Source: Branchiostoma floridae
Taxonomy: Eukaryota > Chordata > Leptocardii > Amphioxiformes > Branchiostomatidae
Assembly: GCF_000003815.2 (NCBI RefSeq)
Contig: NC_049989.1
Coordinates: 10,647,469-10,711,468, forward strand
Length of the DNA: 64,000 bases
Reading direction: 5' to 3'
Shown: in pieces, positions 34,260-46,985 of the stretch
How the letters are laid out: every line of letters begins with the position of its first letter
How positions within the stretch are numbered: position 1 is the stretch's first letter
Notes under the pieces: generated by a model
Database searches by the model: none
Seen by the model: the letters and a program-made list of their open reading frames with translations, nothing else
Told to the model about the DNA's origin: nothing
Made by a program: the position numbers and the translations under genes

Positions 34260-35860
34260 TATAGCTCCCCGCCAGGCTCCAACAGCTTTTAGCTGTACAT
34301 GATCAATGGAATCAAGTTTACGATGAGTGAAAAAGAAGCGTGTCCCTGCTCGATACCACTGAGTACATCTGTGGAATACGTCTGAGCCTGGATGAAAGGA
34401 CTGTCTGGTCCCTGGCGATATTCATAAGCCGTGATGTTCAGAGGACATATCCCAAACGTGCTCACAGGCATTACATGAAGCACATAAATACGCCGTTGCG
34501 ATTTGGCATCAACCATTACAGTTGATGTTCCTACTTATAGGTTTGCTAGCGGCCTAAACGAGATACGTTTTTCCACTTTTGTGGCCTTTTGGCAGCTATC
34601 AGTTTATCAGTAAATCACCTTCATGCTTTCTTTAGCTAAAGTCTATCATCTGATTGGCTGACGCTTTTAAAAGCCACGCCCACAAATTTAAGTGGAAGCA
34701 TCAGCGCGGTTAACGTTTATCAGAGTATCCCTTTCATGTAGTTATATTGTATTGGCTTCGGGCGAGGCTCTGCATAGGATATTGTTCCAGGAATTTACTG
34801 TCCTTGTCTGATGTGGCTGGTACCCAGTATCAAAATAGTACAGTTTTGCCTTAACTCTGTTATATTATTACGTCCATAAATATGCACAGTCATCCCTCTT
34901 CTAGCCATGGAGTCAATAATGGAGAATGTTACATGAAACAGATCAGATCGTGTGATTCAGTGATATCTGTAGAATGCTATGAAATGTGAACTTGAAGTTT
35001 CGCTAAACTTTCACAGCCGAATAGGCCGTCTACAACATCCTCGTGTCACGTGACCTGTGTAACTTTTGACTCACAGTTCTCGTGACCACCATTTTTATAG
35101 CTATAAAAAAGGTTGGCTAAGACATTCTGAAAATTTTTACCTTCTTCACGCTTCACGTTACGTGTGCTTGACAGTTTGAGTCTATATTTTATATGCCAAT
35201 GCTTGTTTGAGGAATAGATTATTAGACTTTTTTTCATTCCAATAACCATTTTATTCCTCCGCTGTTGGCCTCGACATTGCTTGCCACACAAGATTTTTTT
35301 CCAATTTTTTTCGAGCTCAATTACGTTGTATCCCTAGTAACTTTGCAAAGTTCCTTTCCCCCCTCTATTTACAATGTACTATTTGAACACTTCTTTTCCT
35401 CCCTTTATTTACAGTGTATTATATGGACATTCTGGCAAAATGCTAACAGCATTCTTACATATCTTTATTGATATCATTCAGTGTCTTGCCATAAAGAATG
35501 CAGCAAATTGCAATGGCATTAAAGCATTTATTTTATTACTAGCTTGCACCTCGAACAAGCAGATTCTTTGCCTTCACACTTGGCATTCATCCGTGCCTTA
35601 CCCACCACTTTGAAAGCTGCTGTTACACCTCTGACTGCGGGGGCTGGATACACGTGTGGGAAGCTACTCTCTCCAAGGTCATAGATTCTGATAGCACTCA
35701 CCTTGGGGATTCTAAACTGCCATTTGTACACCGCCGAAGGCCAGGACTACAATTTCTCAGGGAAGGACTTTTCAACGGACACGCCTACAGCATCATAACG
35801 AGTCCAAGATCCCGTGCTAAAAGCACCAAATGTGTGGCCAAGAGCAACCAAGCGAAGTCT
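34260..35860. other. Intergenic, no gene seen
   Basis: Short frames only. A small direct repeat (CTATTTACARTGTAYTAT) lies at about 35367 and 35405. No coding evidence. Confidence 0.4.
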
Positions 35861-35869
35861 TCCCGATGA

Positions 35870-36785
35870 AACTTTGAAGATGAAGCATCATCGACTTAGA
35901 AGAAACGGAAAGAATAGTGCCTCAGTCAAATATTGTTCCGGTTTCTGGGGAGAAAGGCTGCATCAACATCATTACAATGATCGACAGGCTTTGTTAAGTA
36001 AACGCAGACAAGGTGAACCAATTCCAGTCAACTCAATGCGGTACCTTGAATTCGAAGCTTTAAGGATGAATTATCAAGGAACGAAAGACAACTGTTCTAA
36101 AATGTATAGGAGGCCATTTGCTTCAGGGCACTCCAGCCATTACTGAACAGAGACGGTAGGCGTTATAAACTTCCTGGTGCGTTTGATCACTTGCTGGCTT
36201 TACTTACCTGCAATATCAGGTGTTAGTAAGATCACGTGTCTGTGAAATATTATCGACTAAGAAGAAGCTGTTCTTGAAGAATTGTGCCTCCATCCAATTG
36301 GTTCATTCTTGTCCCAGTTTCAATCTATGGAGAATGGCTGAATCATCAGCACTACAACAATAGAAAAACATTGTTAAGGAAACGAGTTTAAGAATTATCT
36401 CCTAGACCAGATAAACCAATTCCAGTCATCTCAATACCAGTACATGGAAGCTTTGTAGATGAGTTATCATGGAACGAAAAAATAACTGTTCTAAAGTGCA
36501 TAAGCTAAAAAAAGCCATATACGTCAGGACATCCCAACCATCACTGAACAGAGAAGGTGGGTGTAATAAACTTCCTAGTGCGTTTGATCATTTGATCAAT
36601 TGCTGACGTCATGTATCCGCAAGATCAGGTGTTAATAAGATCACGTGTCTGAAACTCTCGTGAGTTTACGTTCTGATGTGATAGGTCATCAGTATTGATG
36701 AAGGCAAAAGTGAAAATTGAAAATTTGATCCCTGTATACCTTTGTGTTGAAGAAAGTTTAGCATAAAGATTATACTATTTCTAAT
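35870..36785 (+). repeat. Tandem duplication, unit about 420 bp
   Basis: Two copies (about 35870-36270 and 36285-36690) share AACCAATTCCAGTCANCTCAAT, GCTTTRNAGATGARTTATCA, CACTGAACAGAGANGGTRGG and AGATCACGTGTCTG. The 3' part also occurs at 4525-4765. A 110-codon frame in the first copy (35814-36146) is broken in the second and has no coding character. Confidence 0.7.
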
Positions 36786-37359
36786 ACGCATTGTGCTTCA
36801 GTCCTGTAGGTTCTTTCTCATCATCATAACAATTACGAAAAAGCTCGAGCCGGAGAGTGAACCTATGAACCGAATCAGGTGATCTCAATATGCCTGGAAA
36901 TCGTTATCTCCTGGACCAATACCTACAGGCAACAGAAAGTGTGCTTCCATCTCCGATCTGTTAATTCTTCTTTCATGTTGTGCTTTTGATTAAAAAAGCA
37001 ACGTCATCTGGTTATGATGGCAAGACTTGGTTGTAAAAACGTGTGATGGTGTTGTCTTGGCAACTGTGTAACCTCTATCTAACAGCCTTATGCCAGTGAA
37101 CATTTTCAACAAATATTTTACAAAACTTCGCCTTAGAGGGACATATCTAGACATTCCTCATCACCCATACGCATTGACGAGCATTGGCAACACTGCATTA
37201 ACATATTTCAGAACTTTCAGAGAACGTCAAGTAAAAAATGTGCCTTGGGTAGAATATTGATTTGCTTGTGGACATTATCAGTCGTAGTAGATTAGGGTTG
37301 GCTAAGATAAGGGTGCTCTCGGATGACAGTGCGGTCATGAATATCATTATTTATGCATC

Positions 37360-37480
37360 AAAAAGTATTACTCAAGCAACTGGATCTGACCTTGGAATGA
37401 TTTTGGTTTCCAAAATATCTACTTATCCACTTCCTTGAGTAACTGCCTCTTGGCGTATCTTATCGCCAGGGTGTCTAACC
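37360..37480. mobile_element. Short fold-back element, CAGTTACTCAAGCAACTGG family
   Basis: TATTACTCAAGCAACTGGAT and, about 60 bp later, CCACTTCCTTGAGTAACTGC are inverted repeats. They are followed by the family's outer flank (TGGCGTATCTTATCGCCAGG). The interior is nearly absent. Confidence 0.65.
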
Positions 37481-38215
37481 TTCAAGACGTATCATTATCA
37501 TGATTGATCCGTCTCCTCGGCAAGGTTTGCGTTACTATCTATTCATTGCGTATGTAGGCAAACGAAAGACAAATGCACAAGTATGGGAAACTTATGATTG
37601 CAATAGCGAATGGTCCCGTTGTTCGGTCAAGTATTGGACAAAATGTAATCAGTGAAAGTTGCGTATCCTTTGATTCAATCACAAGGTTTACAAGATCATA
37701 GTGTTTTTTAAACTATCAATTTGCTTCCATTACTCACTCTATAATCTACACAGAACAGACTTGCAAACAAATTGCAGGATATGTCCACCCACATATGTTC
37801 TAACAGGGCCTTTCGGGCAATTCTAGACGTGGCCTTTCGGGGATTTTCCAACATGCGGACATTGTTAGATTATTCTATTTCCTCGATATGTGGGACTTAT
37901 CTTCTATATCTTCTATTTTTTAATATAAATCATGATTCACCATTATGCTCATTACTATCCACTGCGTTATTTTCCGCATGTTTTCATTATGTTTTAAAGT
38001 AACTAATAATTGACATTCTAATCATTTACAGGGAGCCTATCCACCACAGCGGCTACGTTCTACCAAATATTTGGCCTCTGTTTAATAACAAGCTAATTAC
38101 TTAAAACAAAGATTATATCAGATCAGAATGGACATTTTGCACATCAAACACGTCTAGGGAAAAAGATAAATAAAAAAGATCACCATTTCTATTTGAAAAA
38201 ATTAGAATCTGTCAC

Positions 38216-41200
38216 ATGGTATTTATTATGGATGCTAACAACACCACCGGAGATGGTTTCGTCGATGCTAGAAACACCACAGGAGCTGGTCCATCCCACG
38301 ACTCCATGTACAAACAACCCATTGCCATCATGTACCTGCTGGCAGTCGCCTACGGTCTGGTCTTCCTGCTGTGCATTATGGGTAACGTCCTGGTGTGTGT
38401 GGTGGTGGCCAAGAACAAAAGCATGCGCACTGTGACCAACTATTTCATCGTCAACTTGGCCGTGAGTGACCTCCTGGTGGGGTTGGTGTGTACCCCCCTC
38501 ACCTTGGTAGACAACCTTACTATTGGTAAGTTGAGGGAAAACAATGCTTCCCTTTGCCAAAAAGCAGTTACTCAAGCAACTGGATATGATTTGGGAAACG
38601 GTCAGACGTTCCAACTGCTATCCAGCAGTTTTCGTTAGTGGCACTGAAGGGATCTGGGAAAAAACAGGTATTTTATACCCTAACTATGGATGAAGACAAT
38701 TTTAGATGTCCAATAATAAAAGTTGTATTGTAAGACTATTCTAGGCTAAAAACAATTTGGATTCTTTTGTCTTCAGGAAGATGTTCCTATTGGACATCTA
38801 AAATTGTCTGACCGTTTCCAAAATCATATTCCAGTTGCTTGTCGTCAGTAACTGCTTTTTGGCATATCTTATTACCTGGATATCTAACCTTCATCGACGT
38901 AACGCTTTCGTTTGTCTTTCACTAGTGTTTATGATTAAATAAAGGATGCATAATCACACTCCTCTAGAACAAAGAATCTACAAAATTGCACATCGTGATG
39001 GAAGATGAACTGTATTTCATGGTAGTTGTAATGAGAAAGTTTGTGATAGAAATACAATGCACCCTATATAGTCACTAAAGATCTATAAGTAGTAACGAAA
39101 ATAAATCCCTGTGCGTTTTGACAATCGCTATTGCTAAACTCATGACTACGATACTGGTACCAAAATGTGTCTGTTTGTGAATATGTCTTTATGTTAATGT
39201 GCACTTAGCGCAAACATGTAATGAAATTGAGAAAGGGATTATTGTTGTTATCAAGTCAGTGTTTCAGAAAAAAAGGACAGATACGTGACACAAATGAAAA
39301 CTAATGATAGTAAGAAGTTTATTTGCAAGTTCGTGCCCGAGGGCTAATTGCAAGTACATGTACATGGTATACACATAGTGACAATGGACAGCCATAAATA
39401 ATATTCTAATCTAATACTAGTGTTGGCTATTTCTAAACAGGTTGGGTTTGACTTCTTTTTTGGAAGCAGAGGGAGACGAAAAGTCCCACATTTTCTAGAA
39501 TTTGTGGGTTCTGCGATTTCAAGAGAAAAGTAGCTTTCTGTTCGTCTGTCAATTTGGGGAAGTTGGGATAATACTTTGTGACTTCTCTAAACAGAGTGAT
39601 TCTTTCGGTTTGATGTATGATTGTATTCCACCATGGTCTTTTTGTGCCCAAAATAACTTTCTTTTAAAAGTTGATACTTGCGGAAAAGTATCAAAAGAAA
39701 ACAATCTGTCACAAGCTAATGTCTCACGTTACCTCGTGATTATCTTAAAAAGCCTTTGGAAGATGACATTTCCAGAAGACTTCAAAGCATAAGTGGCATG
39801 ACATTTGCGACTGAAGCACACAAAGTTGCTGAAATGTCAAAAGTGCTCAGACAAATATCAAGGAAAGCCAACACGTAGGCATAATGTCTGCACCATAAGG
39901 TTGTTAAGCATTGCCCTTAATTCAAGATCAAGAATTTTGATGCAGAAAGTCACCCCACCCGGATGACATTTCCTTATGATATCATATCATATCTTGGATC
40001 GGCTATCTTAAGTGTCCTTTGCCTTTCATGTGAGTTATTCCATATTTAGGAGGATCTACTTCAAAAACTTTCAACGATTTGTGCCTTTTACACTCAGATC
40101 AATGCTTCTGAGTTGGTAGTTACCAGTGTTTAACATATTAGTGAAAGAGGCAGAAATCGTTGAAAGTTTTGGAAGTAGATCCTCCTTAATATGGAAGAAC
40201 TCACATGAAAGGCAAAGGACACTAAAGATAGCCAATCCAAGATATGATATGATATCATAAGGAAATGTCATCCAAGTGGGGTGACTTTCTGCATCAAAAT
40301 TCTTGATTCAGTCTCGTTATATAAAACAGTTTATGGAATCTGATAACCATAAAGGTTTGTTTCTGCTCTCATATTGAGGACCAAGGGGGTGGAGTGGGTT
40401 GTTTGTACAGAAAGAAACAGACTTCTGAATAACTGTTTAAACAAACGTTCGTTCACAAGACGTTTGGCGCACTGCCATGTCATATACGTGGGCATTAATA
40501 CCGTTACCGATAACGGATGTTAAAACAGTACATTTTGGCCTTTTCCTTCGGCAAGGATTCACAAGGATTTAGACTACATATGTCAGGAGTGAGGGGGCGT
40601 ATATGCAGACATCCACAAAGTGGACATATTTCCTTACACCATATATCAAGTAAATGGCATCAAACAACGATAACATAACAGATGATTCTTTCGATATTGT
40701 AAAACATTTTGTCCGGCGAAGTGAGTTGTACAAAAATAGCAACAAAAATACATTTCTTGTAACTAATAATTGAGAAAGACTGGGAAATAAATGAAAATGT
40801 CATAAAAATGGAAATTTCGTTAACGGATGTTACTGGATTTGGCGACAGACATTCACCAACCATACAAGAGTGCAAGTCAGGACCAGTAGCGATACGAATT
40901 GATACTTAAGAGGTTCTAGCTAGTCTTCTCGTGCGACAGCCACTTTTAGGACAGAGGTGGTACCCATAGCTATAATCTAATCCAAGCATTTTTCTTAAAG
41001 ATTTAGTTATTGTATGAAAATTAAAAGAAAAGAACAGAGATGATGCAGACAATTTTTCCCATGGAGTGGAAAAGTCATTACATTTTCCATCCACATTTGA
41101 ATGCATCAATTTTAGAACGAGAAAATACGTTGTTTGATACTATTTGGGGCTGCCGCTTTAGTAACCATAAATATCTTGATCATCTACTTTTCTTATTCTT

Positions 41201-44200
41201 TCAGGTTGGATGTTCGGAGAAGTAATGTGTAAGCTGAGCCCTATCGTCCAGGGGATTTCATACGCCGCCTCTGTCTTAACCCTAGTGGCCATCGCTGTCG
41301 ACAGGTAAGAAAAACATTTATGACAAAGGTGACAATCTACAGCTGAAGACAGGCGAAAATGTAAAGCGTTACTGATACACTGGTAGACGTACCGAAAATA
41401 AAGTATCTATATCCAGCTCAGAAATACCAAAACAATCGTGCCTTCAATTATCATACTTATAAACTGTGGTGTTCAAAAACGACTTATAAACTGGTGGACG
41501 CCGACTACAAAGTATTTAGAACCAGCTCAGAAATACCAAAACAATCGTGCCTTCAAGTACCAGATTTATCAAATTGAGGTGTTAGAATGTTCCTTTTTTT
41601 TCCTAGTTATATCGTCAAGTAGAAACATGCGATAACGTTTAAGGCCATTACAACTATACTGTAAAGGTTAACTGTGACAGGTAACAGTGTAAGATATTGG
41701 CAAGGCAGCTGTTACTACGCAAAGTACCTGCGAATCCTTTGTGTTACGCCGAGTACCAGTGCAATGCAGTCAGAAAGTTATTGACCAAGAATTGATCTGC
41801 TCAAAAAAATCACCTCTTCCGTAAAACTATCAATAGAGTGGAACTCGACCACCATGTATTATGGGAGCATTCTACATGTATATATATATATATATATATG
41901 GGCACCCCGTTGATAATTCAAAAGCAGCATTTTGATAGTCATGCAATGTGGTATTTATGAACGCTTCATACATCTAAGAGCCGCTTGAAAGCTACTCACA
42001 GGCCGAATTAACGTTATCAAACTCGATGCACGTATCTCTTGATTATACCTGGCATGAAGCTTTAAGAGAGGCAAGAATATGGTACAAAAATAAATCTCCC
42101 TGGTGAATAAGCTTGCTCGTGTAAGATGGATTAGTAGAAAAATGAACTTGCAAATGTCTAGTCTTTCTATTAGATAACACATAAAACAATTTACATACAA
42201 ATTACATAGATGTTATATAAGCTAGTTATAGAATACATATATTCAAGTTAACTTACATACATATTGCTACCAACTTCCTGTGGAAACTTAGTCTTGGAGG
42301 CAGATCTTTGCCATATGAATAGATATAGACTTGTAAATGAAGACCTTTTTCAATGCGTTTCTTGTTTTGACATTAGTCTTTATGTATTTATTGATATAGA
42401 CTAATGAAAACAAAAACTATTCATATATTTATTCAGATGAAACAAAGAAGTTTTCGTAATCATGCAGATGGTGTTTTAATGCATCATTCTTTTGATTGCT
42501 GGTGAAAAACATAATTTTACAGAACGAAAATCAATGCAAATATACTAAGTAAAGACCAAGGAGCTTCTTGTTAAAAACACATAAGAAAGAAAAACTGAAA
42601 TATAAAATTCGAGAACAAAAGACTATGATTACAAATTATCTTAAGAATCTTTAACATTGTGAAATCGAATCACTGACTCACCGAAGGGTAAAGTTTGCGG
42701 GACACTGTTGCCGAGCAAAACAGGAATTAGTGTATTCTGTTCTTCATTGGAAACCAAGTGGCCGGGTACATTGCAGAAGTTTGACTTTTACGGACACTTT
42801 GACTAGAGACTCAAACACTGGTATACAATTTGATAATTTAGAGCAAGCTATGTCAGATAGGGGCCTTTGGGGTGAAATCTGTACTTGCCTGGTTCCGACC
42901 GCTGGTCGATGATGTATGTATGTATGAAACCGAATATAAACAATCGAAAGTTTATTTGTAAATTCTTGCCAGAGGGCTAATTGCAACATGAGACATACAG
43001 AATACATAGTAAACATAGTGGAAACAAGTGACTATTTGGGCAATAATACGGACTCCTGAGAGCTACGATCCAAGCATTTGGGGTTTGAAAATTTAACTCG
43101 ATATGACAATCAATGTGTAGTCAGCCCCACTTGCCAATGTGCTGATGGTGTTTGACTCCACTAGATATCTGGCCGTGATCACACCAACGGAAAGCAAGCT
43201 GACCAACATGCGCACCTTCGTCATCATCATCGTCATCTGGCTGTCAGCAGTGGCCATGATGTCACCACTGGCCTTTGTCACCCAGTATGACGCAGAAAAG
43301 AACGTGTGTGACGAAGAATGGGCTACTCAAGACGGACAGGTACCTATTGTCGTGCGGTTCCAATTATCCCCCACTTTGGGTTATGTTCACATGTTCAGAA
43401 AAGAACGTGTGTGACGAAGATTGGGCTACTCAAGACGGACAGGTACCTATTGTCATGCGGTTCCTATTATCCCCCACTTTGGGTTATGTTCACATGTTCA
43501 GAAAAGAACGCGTGTGACGAAGATTGGGCTACTCAAGACGGACAGCAGGTACCTATTGTCATGCGGCTCCTATTATCCTCCGCTTTGGGTTATGTTCACA
43601 TGCTGAGGGGTATCTACTCAAGACGGACAGGTACCTATTGTCGTGTGGTACCTATTATCCCCACGTTATGGGTTATGTTCACATGCCGATATCGATGGGT
43701 ATCGAGTAAAAGCAAGGTCTAATGAGTAAAAGATAAGCATAATCACGCCATGGTCGGCTGTCCTTTGTACAAGCCACACGTACATTAGCCTCCACAAAGC
43801 CATAAACGAGTGCTCAAGGAAACAAGATGTTTGTTTTGTTTGTTTGTTTGTTTGTTTTTGTACCGTGCTGTTAAACGTTACAGTCATTCTGTTTCACCCG
43901 CCTCTACAGTGCCTTTTGTATGATTCACTGTAAACTGCAAAGGATACAATTGTATGAACTAAATAATATAGGATAATAAGAAAACATTTATACAATGAGT
44001 GACATTCCCCTTTTCTAATTAACTTTTTATACCTTTACAAATTTTGCTATTATGAGAGCTGTAAGAAGATGTAGTCAAATCTATTTCTGGTATCGAGTAT
44101 CTTGAAATCTGCAGTATTTAGACAGGAATGTGTAAGCTATCGTACCTAGAGCATTCAAAGACAAAGTGAACTCGCACACAAGCGCCCACATTATATTTCC

Positions 44201-44906
44201 TTTCAAAGATTATTAGTATCTTTTGACTAACCATTGAACTGTATACCAACAGAAAAACTACACCCTCGCTCTCTTCGTGCTGTGCTACGTGGCCCCTCTC
44301 ACCGCCATCACAGTGATGTACATCCGCGTGGCCGTCCGTTTGTATCAATCCACCATGCGATCCAGCGTGCAGGGGGCCATCCAGAGGGGAGTCGGGTCAA
44401 AACGTGCCAAGCTCGGGAACAAAGTCCGCGTCTTCAAGATGCTAGTGGTGGTCGTAGTCCTGTTCACGCTCCTACACCTTCCCCTGCATACGGTCACCAT
44501 GCTAGCCGACTACGCGGACCTTGGGTTTGAGGACACAAAGCGGCTGTACTTCTACGGCTTCCCCGTTGCACACTGGCTGACTTTCTTCAACAGCTGCGTC
44601 AACCCCATCGTCTACGGCTGTATGAACAGGAACTTCCGATCGGGGTTCGCCGCAACTTTTCCCAACGCCGCCAACAAGATCTTCAACCACGACTTCCTGC
44701 ATCTGTCCAACATCTCCAACCTCTTCGGGAAGCGGACGAACGACCTGAAACATTCGAACGAGGAGAGCCCGAAGAGCGGCAACAAGGGGCCGACTAACAG
44801 ACGAGAGTCTGCGGAAATGGTGGTCATGGGGAACGAGGTTACCAAGACGCAGAATGCAACAGCGTTGACCACTATGGGATACGCAACGTGGGTCAGTCAG
44901 CTGTAA
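38216..44906 (+). CDS. RFamide-type neuropeptide GPCR (NPFF/QRFP receptor-like), four exons
   Basis: Rhodopsin-family receptor, expected to bind an amidated peptide at the plasma membrane. Coding exons are 38216-38525, 41205-41304, 43165-43339 and 44253-44906; all junctions are GT-AG and the phases join to 412 residues. Visible landmarks: N-glycosylation sites at N8, N9 and N20; GN in TM1; LAVSD in TM2; GWMFG before TM3; C112, which should pair with C185 in loop 2; DRY (136-138); D281 at position 6.59, which in NPFF receptors contacts the ligand arginine; NPIVY (312-316). TM6 has LHLP instead of CWxP, so H270 replaces the usual tryptophan. Splitting after the TM2-TM3 loop and inside DRY resembles vertebrate NPFF receptor genes. 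The start could also be M5. The exact subtype (NPFF, QRFP or another RFamide receptor) is inferred. Confidence 0.93.
38564..38905 (-). mobile_element. Fold-back element in GPCR intron 1
   Basis: The left end CAAAAAGCAGTTACTCAAGC and the right end CAGTAACTGCTTTTTGGC are inverted repeats within a longer arm. The right side continues into the outer flank (TTATTACCTGGATATCTAAC). The interior has a second inverted pair, TTTTAGATGTCCAATA and TATTGGACATCTAAAA. On the minus strand CTAACGA (38632-38638) and GGAAC (38608-38612) enclose the helix AACTGC/GCAGTT, a weakened form of the hammerhead-like core. The insertion starts 38 bp after the exon 1 donor. Confidence 0.8.
39300..39650 (-). mobile_element. 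LINE fragment: reverse-transcriptase C terminus and 3' tail
   Basis: On the minus strand, [20 protein letters not shown] and [20 protein letters not shown], with the stop at 39433, resemble the end of CR1/L2-type reverse-transcriptase proteins. Downstream, GCAATTAGCCCTCGGGCACG and GCAAATAAAC form the 3' tail, also found at 42945. It is 5'-truncated and lies in GPCR intron 1, antisense to the gene. Confidence 0.65.
39928..40305. repeat. Long inverted repeat in GPCR intron 1, arms about 155 bp
   Basis: The left arm (39928 to about 40084) and right arm (about 40148 to 40305) are near-perfect complements, for example TTTGATGCAGAAAGTCACCC against GGGTGACTTTCTGCATCAAA, and GGAGGATCTACTTC against GAAGTAGATCCTCC. 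The spacer is about 60 bp. If transcribed with the receptor pre-mRNA it would form a stable RNA hairpin. It may be a fold-back transposon; no other copy was seen in the window. Confidence 0.85.
41400..41590. repeat. Tandem duplication in GPCR intron 2
   Basis: The block CCAGCTCAGAAATACCAAAA followed by CAATCGTGCCTTCAA occurs at about 41413 and 41522, with related flanks (AAAGTAT). The unit is about 109 bp. Confidence 0.75.
42640..42915 (+). mobile_element. Decayed LINE ORF end in GPCR intron 2
   Basis: The + frame reads [20 protein letters not shown] followed by SGR, then [11 protein letters not shown] and a stop at 42910-42912. The pattern GHxxR...LxLWxPxxGR...DRxxW is typical of the C-terminal end of LINE reverse-transcriptase polyproteins. 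The 5' part is missing. Confidence 0.6.
42945..43060 (-). mobile_element. LINE 3' tail in GPCR intron 2
   Basis: AGTTTATTTGTAAATTCTTG followed by CCAGAGGGCTAATTGCAA matches the tail at 39300-39360 (same orientation). It ends about 100 bp before exon 3. Confidence 0.6.
43293..43690 (+). repeat. 103-bp tandem array duplicating the exon 3-intron 3 junction
   Basis: The last 47 bp of exon 3 plus the first 56 bp of intron 3 are repeated. Copies start at 43293, 43396 and 43499, and a shorter fourth copy lies at about 43612-43690. Every copy keeps ACTCAAGACGGACAG followed by a GT, so there are up to four donors (43340, 43443, about 43552 and about 43630). Copies 2 and 3 also carry TTCAG at their 5' edge, a possible acceptor. 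Only the first donor keeps exon 4 in frame: 103 is not a multiple of three, and reading on meets a stop at 43412-43414. Confidence 0.9.
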
Positions 44907-46090
44907 ACCAGAACGTCAACGAGAAGACTGGAGATTGCTCATCCACTTCGGACAAGCTATTTGCAGTAATAGTACGAAAATTACAAAAATCATGCGTTTG
45001 ATGACTACAAAACAGAAGGGAATATGAACAGCAAATGAAGAGTGAAAGAGAACATTATCTTGTCAAACATACTATACGATGACAGCTTATAGTTCCCTGT
45101 AAACACGACATGGCCTAATAGAACTTTATCGATGTTTATCTAATTTAGGATTAACTTCACTAATGGTGCGATTGTCGTACGGTTGTCGCACGATTTTGAT
45201 GCAATATGATTTTCTAAGCAGTCTGTGGCAGAAGCAACCATCTACAATGATCTAAGACAGTTTTGTACAGCAAGACAGGTGAAGTTTGTCTCACACATGA
45301 ATAATTGTCCCAAAAATGCCCTAAGATAACAATCTTACGATGATTTCACCACAGATGCGACCGCTTCATAACATAAGATTTGATCTAATGCCTAGATTAA
45401 GTAATTTTGATTGCCATAGTACTTAGCTTTGTTGTAGCTTTGGTTTTGGGGTTCATTGTATGTATTCAGTACGTAGTAGTATAAACGTGTTTGGGCAGTC
45501 ATATATATATTTCAGTCTTATTTACGAAGAGTGGATTCTCAATGTATCAAGAGCTTAAGCGTCGTTTGTGCACACTTATATCTAATGAATCTGCTTGTAA
45601 ATCTTTGCAAAGAAAATATAATAATCTGATAGATTGTTATATAAGCAGGTTTACTGATTGCACAATTCCAGTGCACTAGATTTTCAAAGATCTTATTGGT
45701 GATCAAGGATTTTATCAAGAACATCATATATTGATTTTAAGAAAAAAGAATTTTATTAGATACACTAGATTTACAAGTATGTTATTAATAATCAAGTTAA
45801 AATATGTTTTAAAAGAGTATGTTATATCAGATAAAGTAGTATGTTATATCAGATGAATGTGTAACGGTGTTGTTCAGAACTAAGTGTCTTATATGAGACA
45901 ATGCACTATGGCTACCTGTACAATCACTAACACACATGTAAACACACAGGCAGACAGACACACACATGTATGTATTCACACATTTGCATAATATAAAACA
46001 GAGCTGTGCGATACATATTCTAGGAATATTCTTAGCTTTTGCAGAACGAATTGAAATCACTGTAATGTTTGCAGTTGTGAATAAAAATTT
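44907..46090 (+). other. Probable 3' UTR of the GPCR gene
   Basis: No coding frame follows the stop codon. The first good polyadenylation signal recognised downstream is GAATAAAAATTTG at about 46079. If used, the UTR would be about 1.2 kb. There is no direct transcript evidence. Confidence 0.3.
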
Positions 46091-46985
46091 GTGGTATCAA
46101 AAAACACTTTACTTGCTTAAATCACTGTCTTTGATATTGAGATCATGACATTCCTTAAAGAAATTAATCCTTGCGCCTGGATATTGACTTGGTCTTCAGA
46201 CACTGTATCGACCGTATAGGGATTTTAAAATTTTAAAAGCAGACATATATAACACGTAAAGAAAATAACAGTAGTAAATTAGAAGTACTAACGTTAACAA
46301 TAGCAGATACAGTGTACATGTCATCAATAGATATCAATAGATATTCTGCAACCATGAAATTACATATGGTCATGAAGTGCACATCTAGCCCTATGGTTAT
46401 GAATGAGTTGCAGATGCAAATTCATAGATGAATAATCATGTTTTATAGTATTTTGATATTGTAGAGTGACATTGAATCTACTAAGAGTTTTGGTGCATGA
46501 ACAAGGCAAAACACAATTTTGATGTGACGACCCGATGTGCTTGAAAGTCGTGGGATGACTTGATAAGTTGAGATGCTAAGGGAAGGTAAGATTATGTCTA
46601 TTATTATAAATAGTAATATGTTATATAGACGAGAAATGCAATCATAAGTTAACAAAAAAAAACATCATAAGATCAGTTCAAATAAAAGAAACAAAATCAG
46701 AAGAGTCACCTCGTAGCTAATCTAAACCAAGCATTAGCGATGTGGTAGATTAAATGGCAGCGTCGATCAACTCAGATGAACATCAAAACAAAGTAATAGT
46801 CCTAAAAAGATTCTAGACGTGTACACCATACGAATTCACACATTACGTATATGCTGCGCTGCTACTAGAACGTACATGATACTTCAATGGCAACAATTAA
46901 GTTAAATGTGAAACATTTACTCATATACAAAGCGCCAAAAGATTTGAAGGAACTATGCATCGTTCAGGCCTATAGTCTCGTGCTC

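Noticed and set aside
35814-36146. 110-codon frame
   Set aside because: It lies in a duplicated non-coding segment whose second copy and 4.5-kb relative do not preserve the frame.
43275-43722. Overlapping frames of 60-134 codons with repeated peptides
   Set aside because: They are out-of-frame readings of the duplicated exon 3 edge; the true frame leaves at the donor at 43340.
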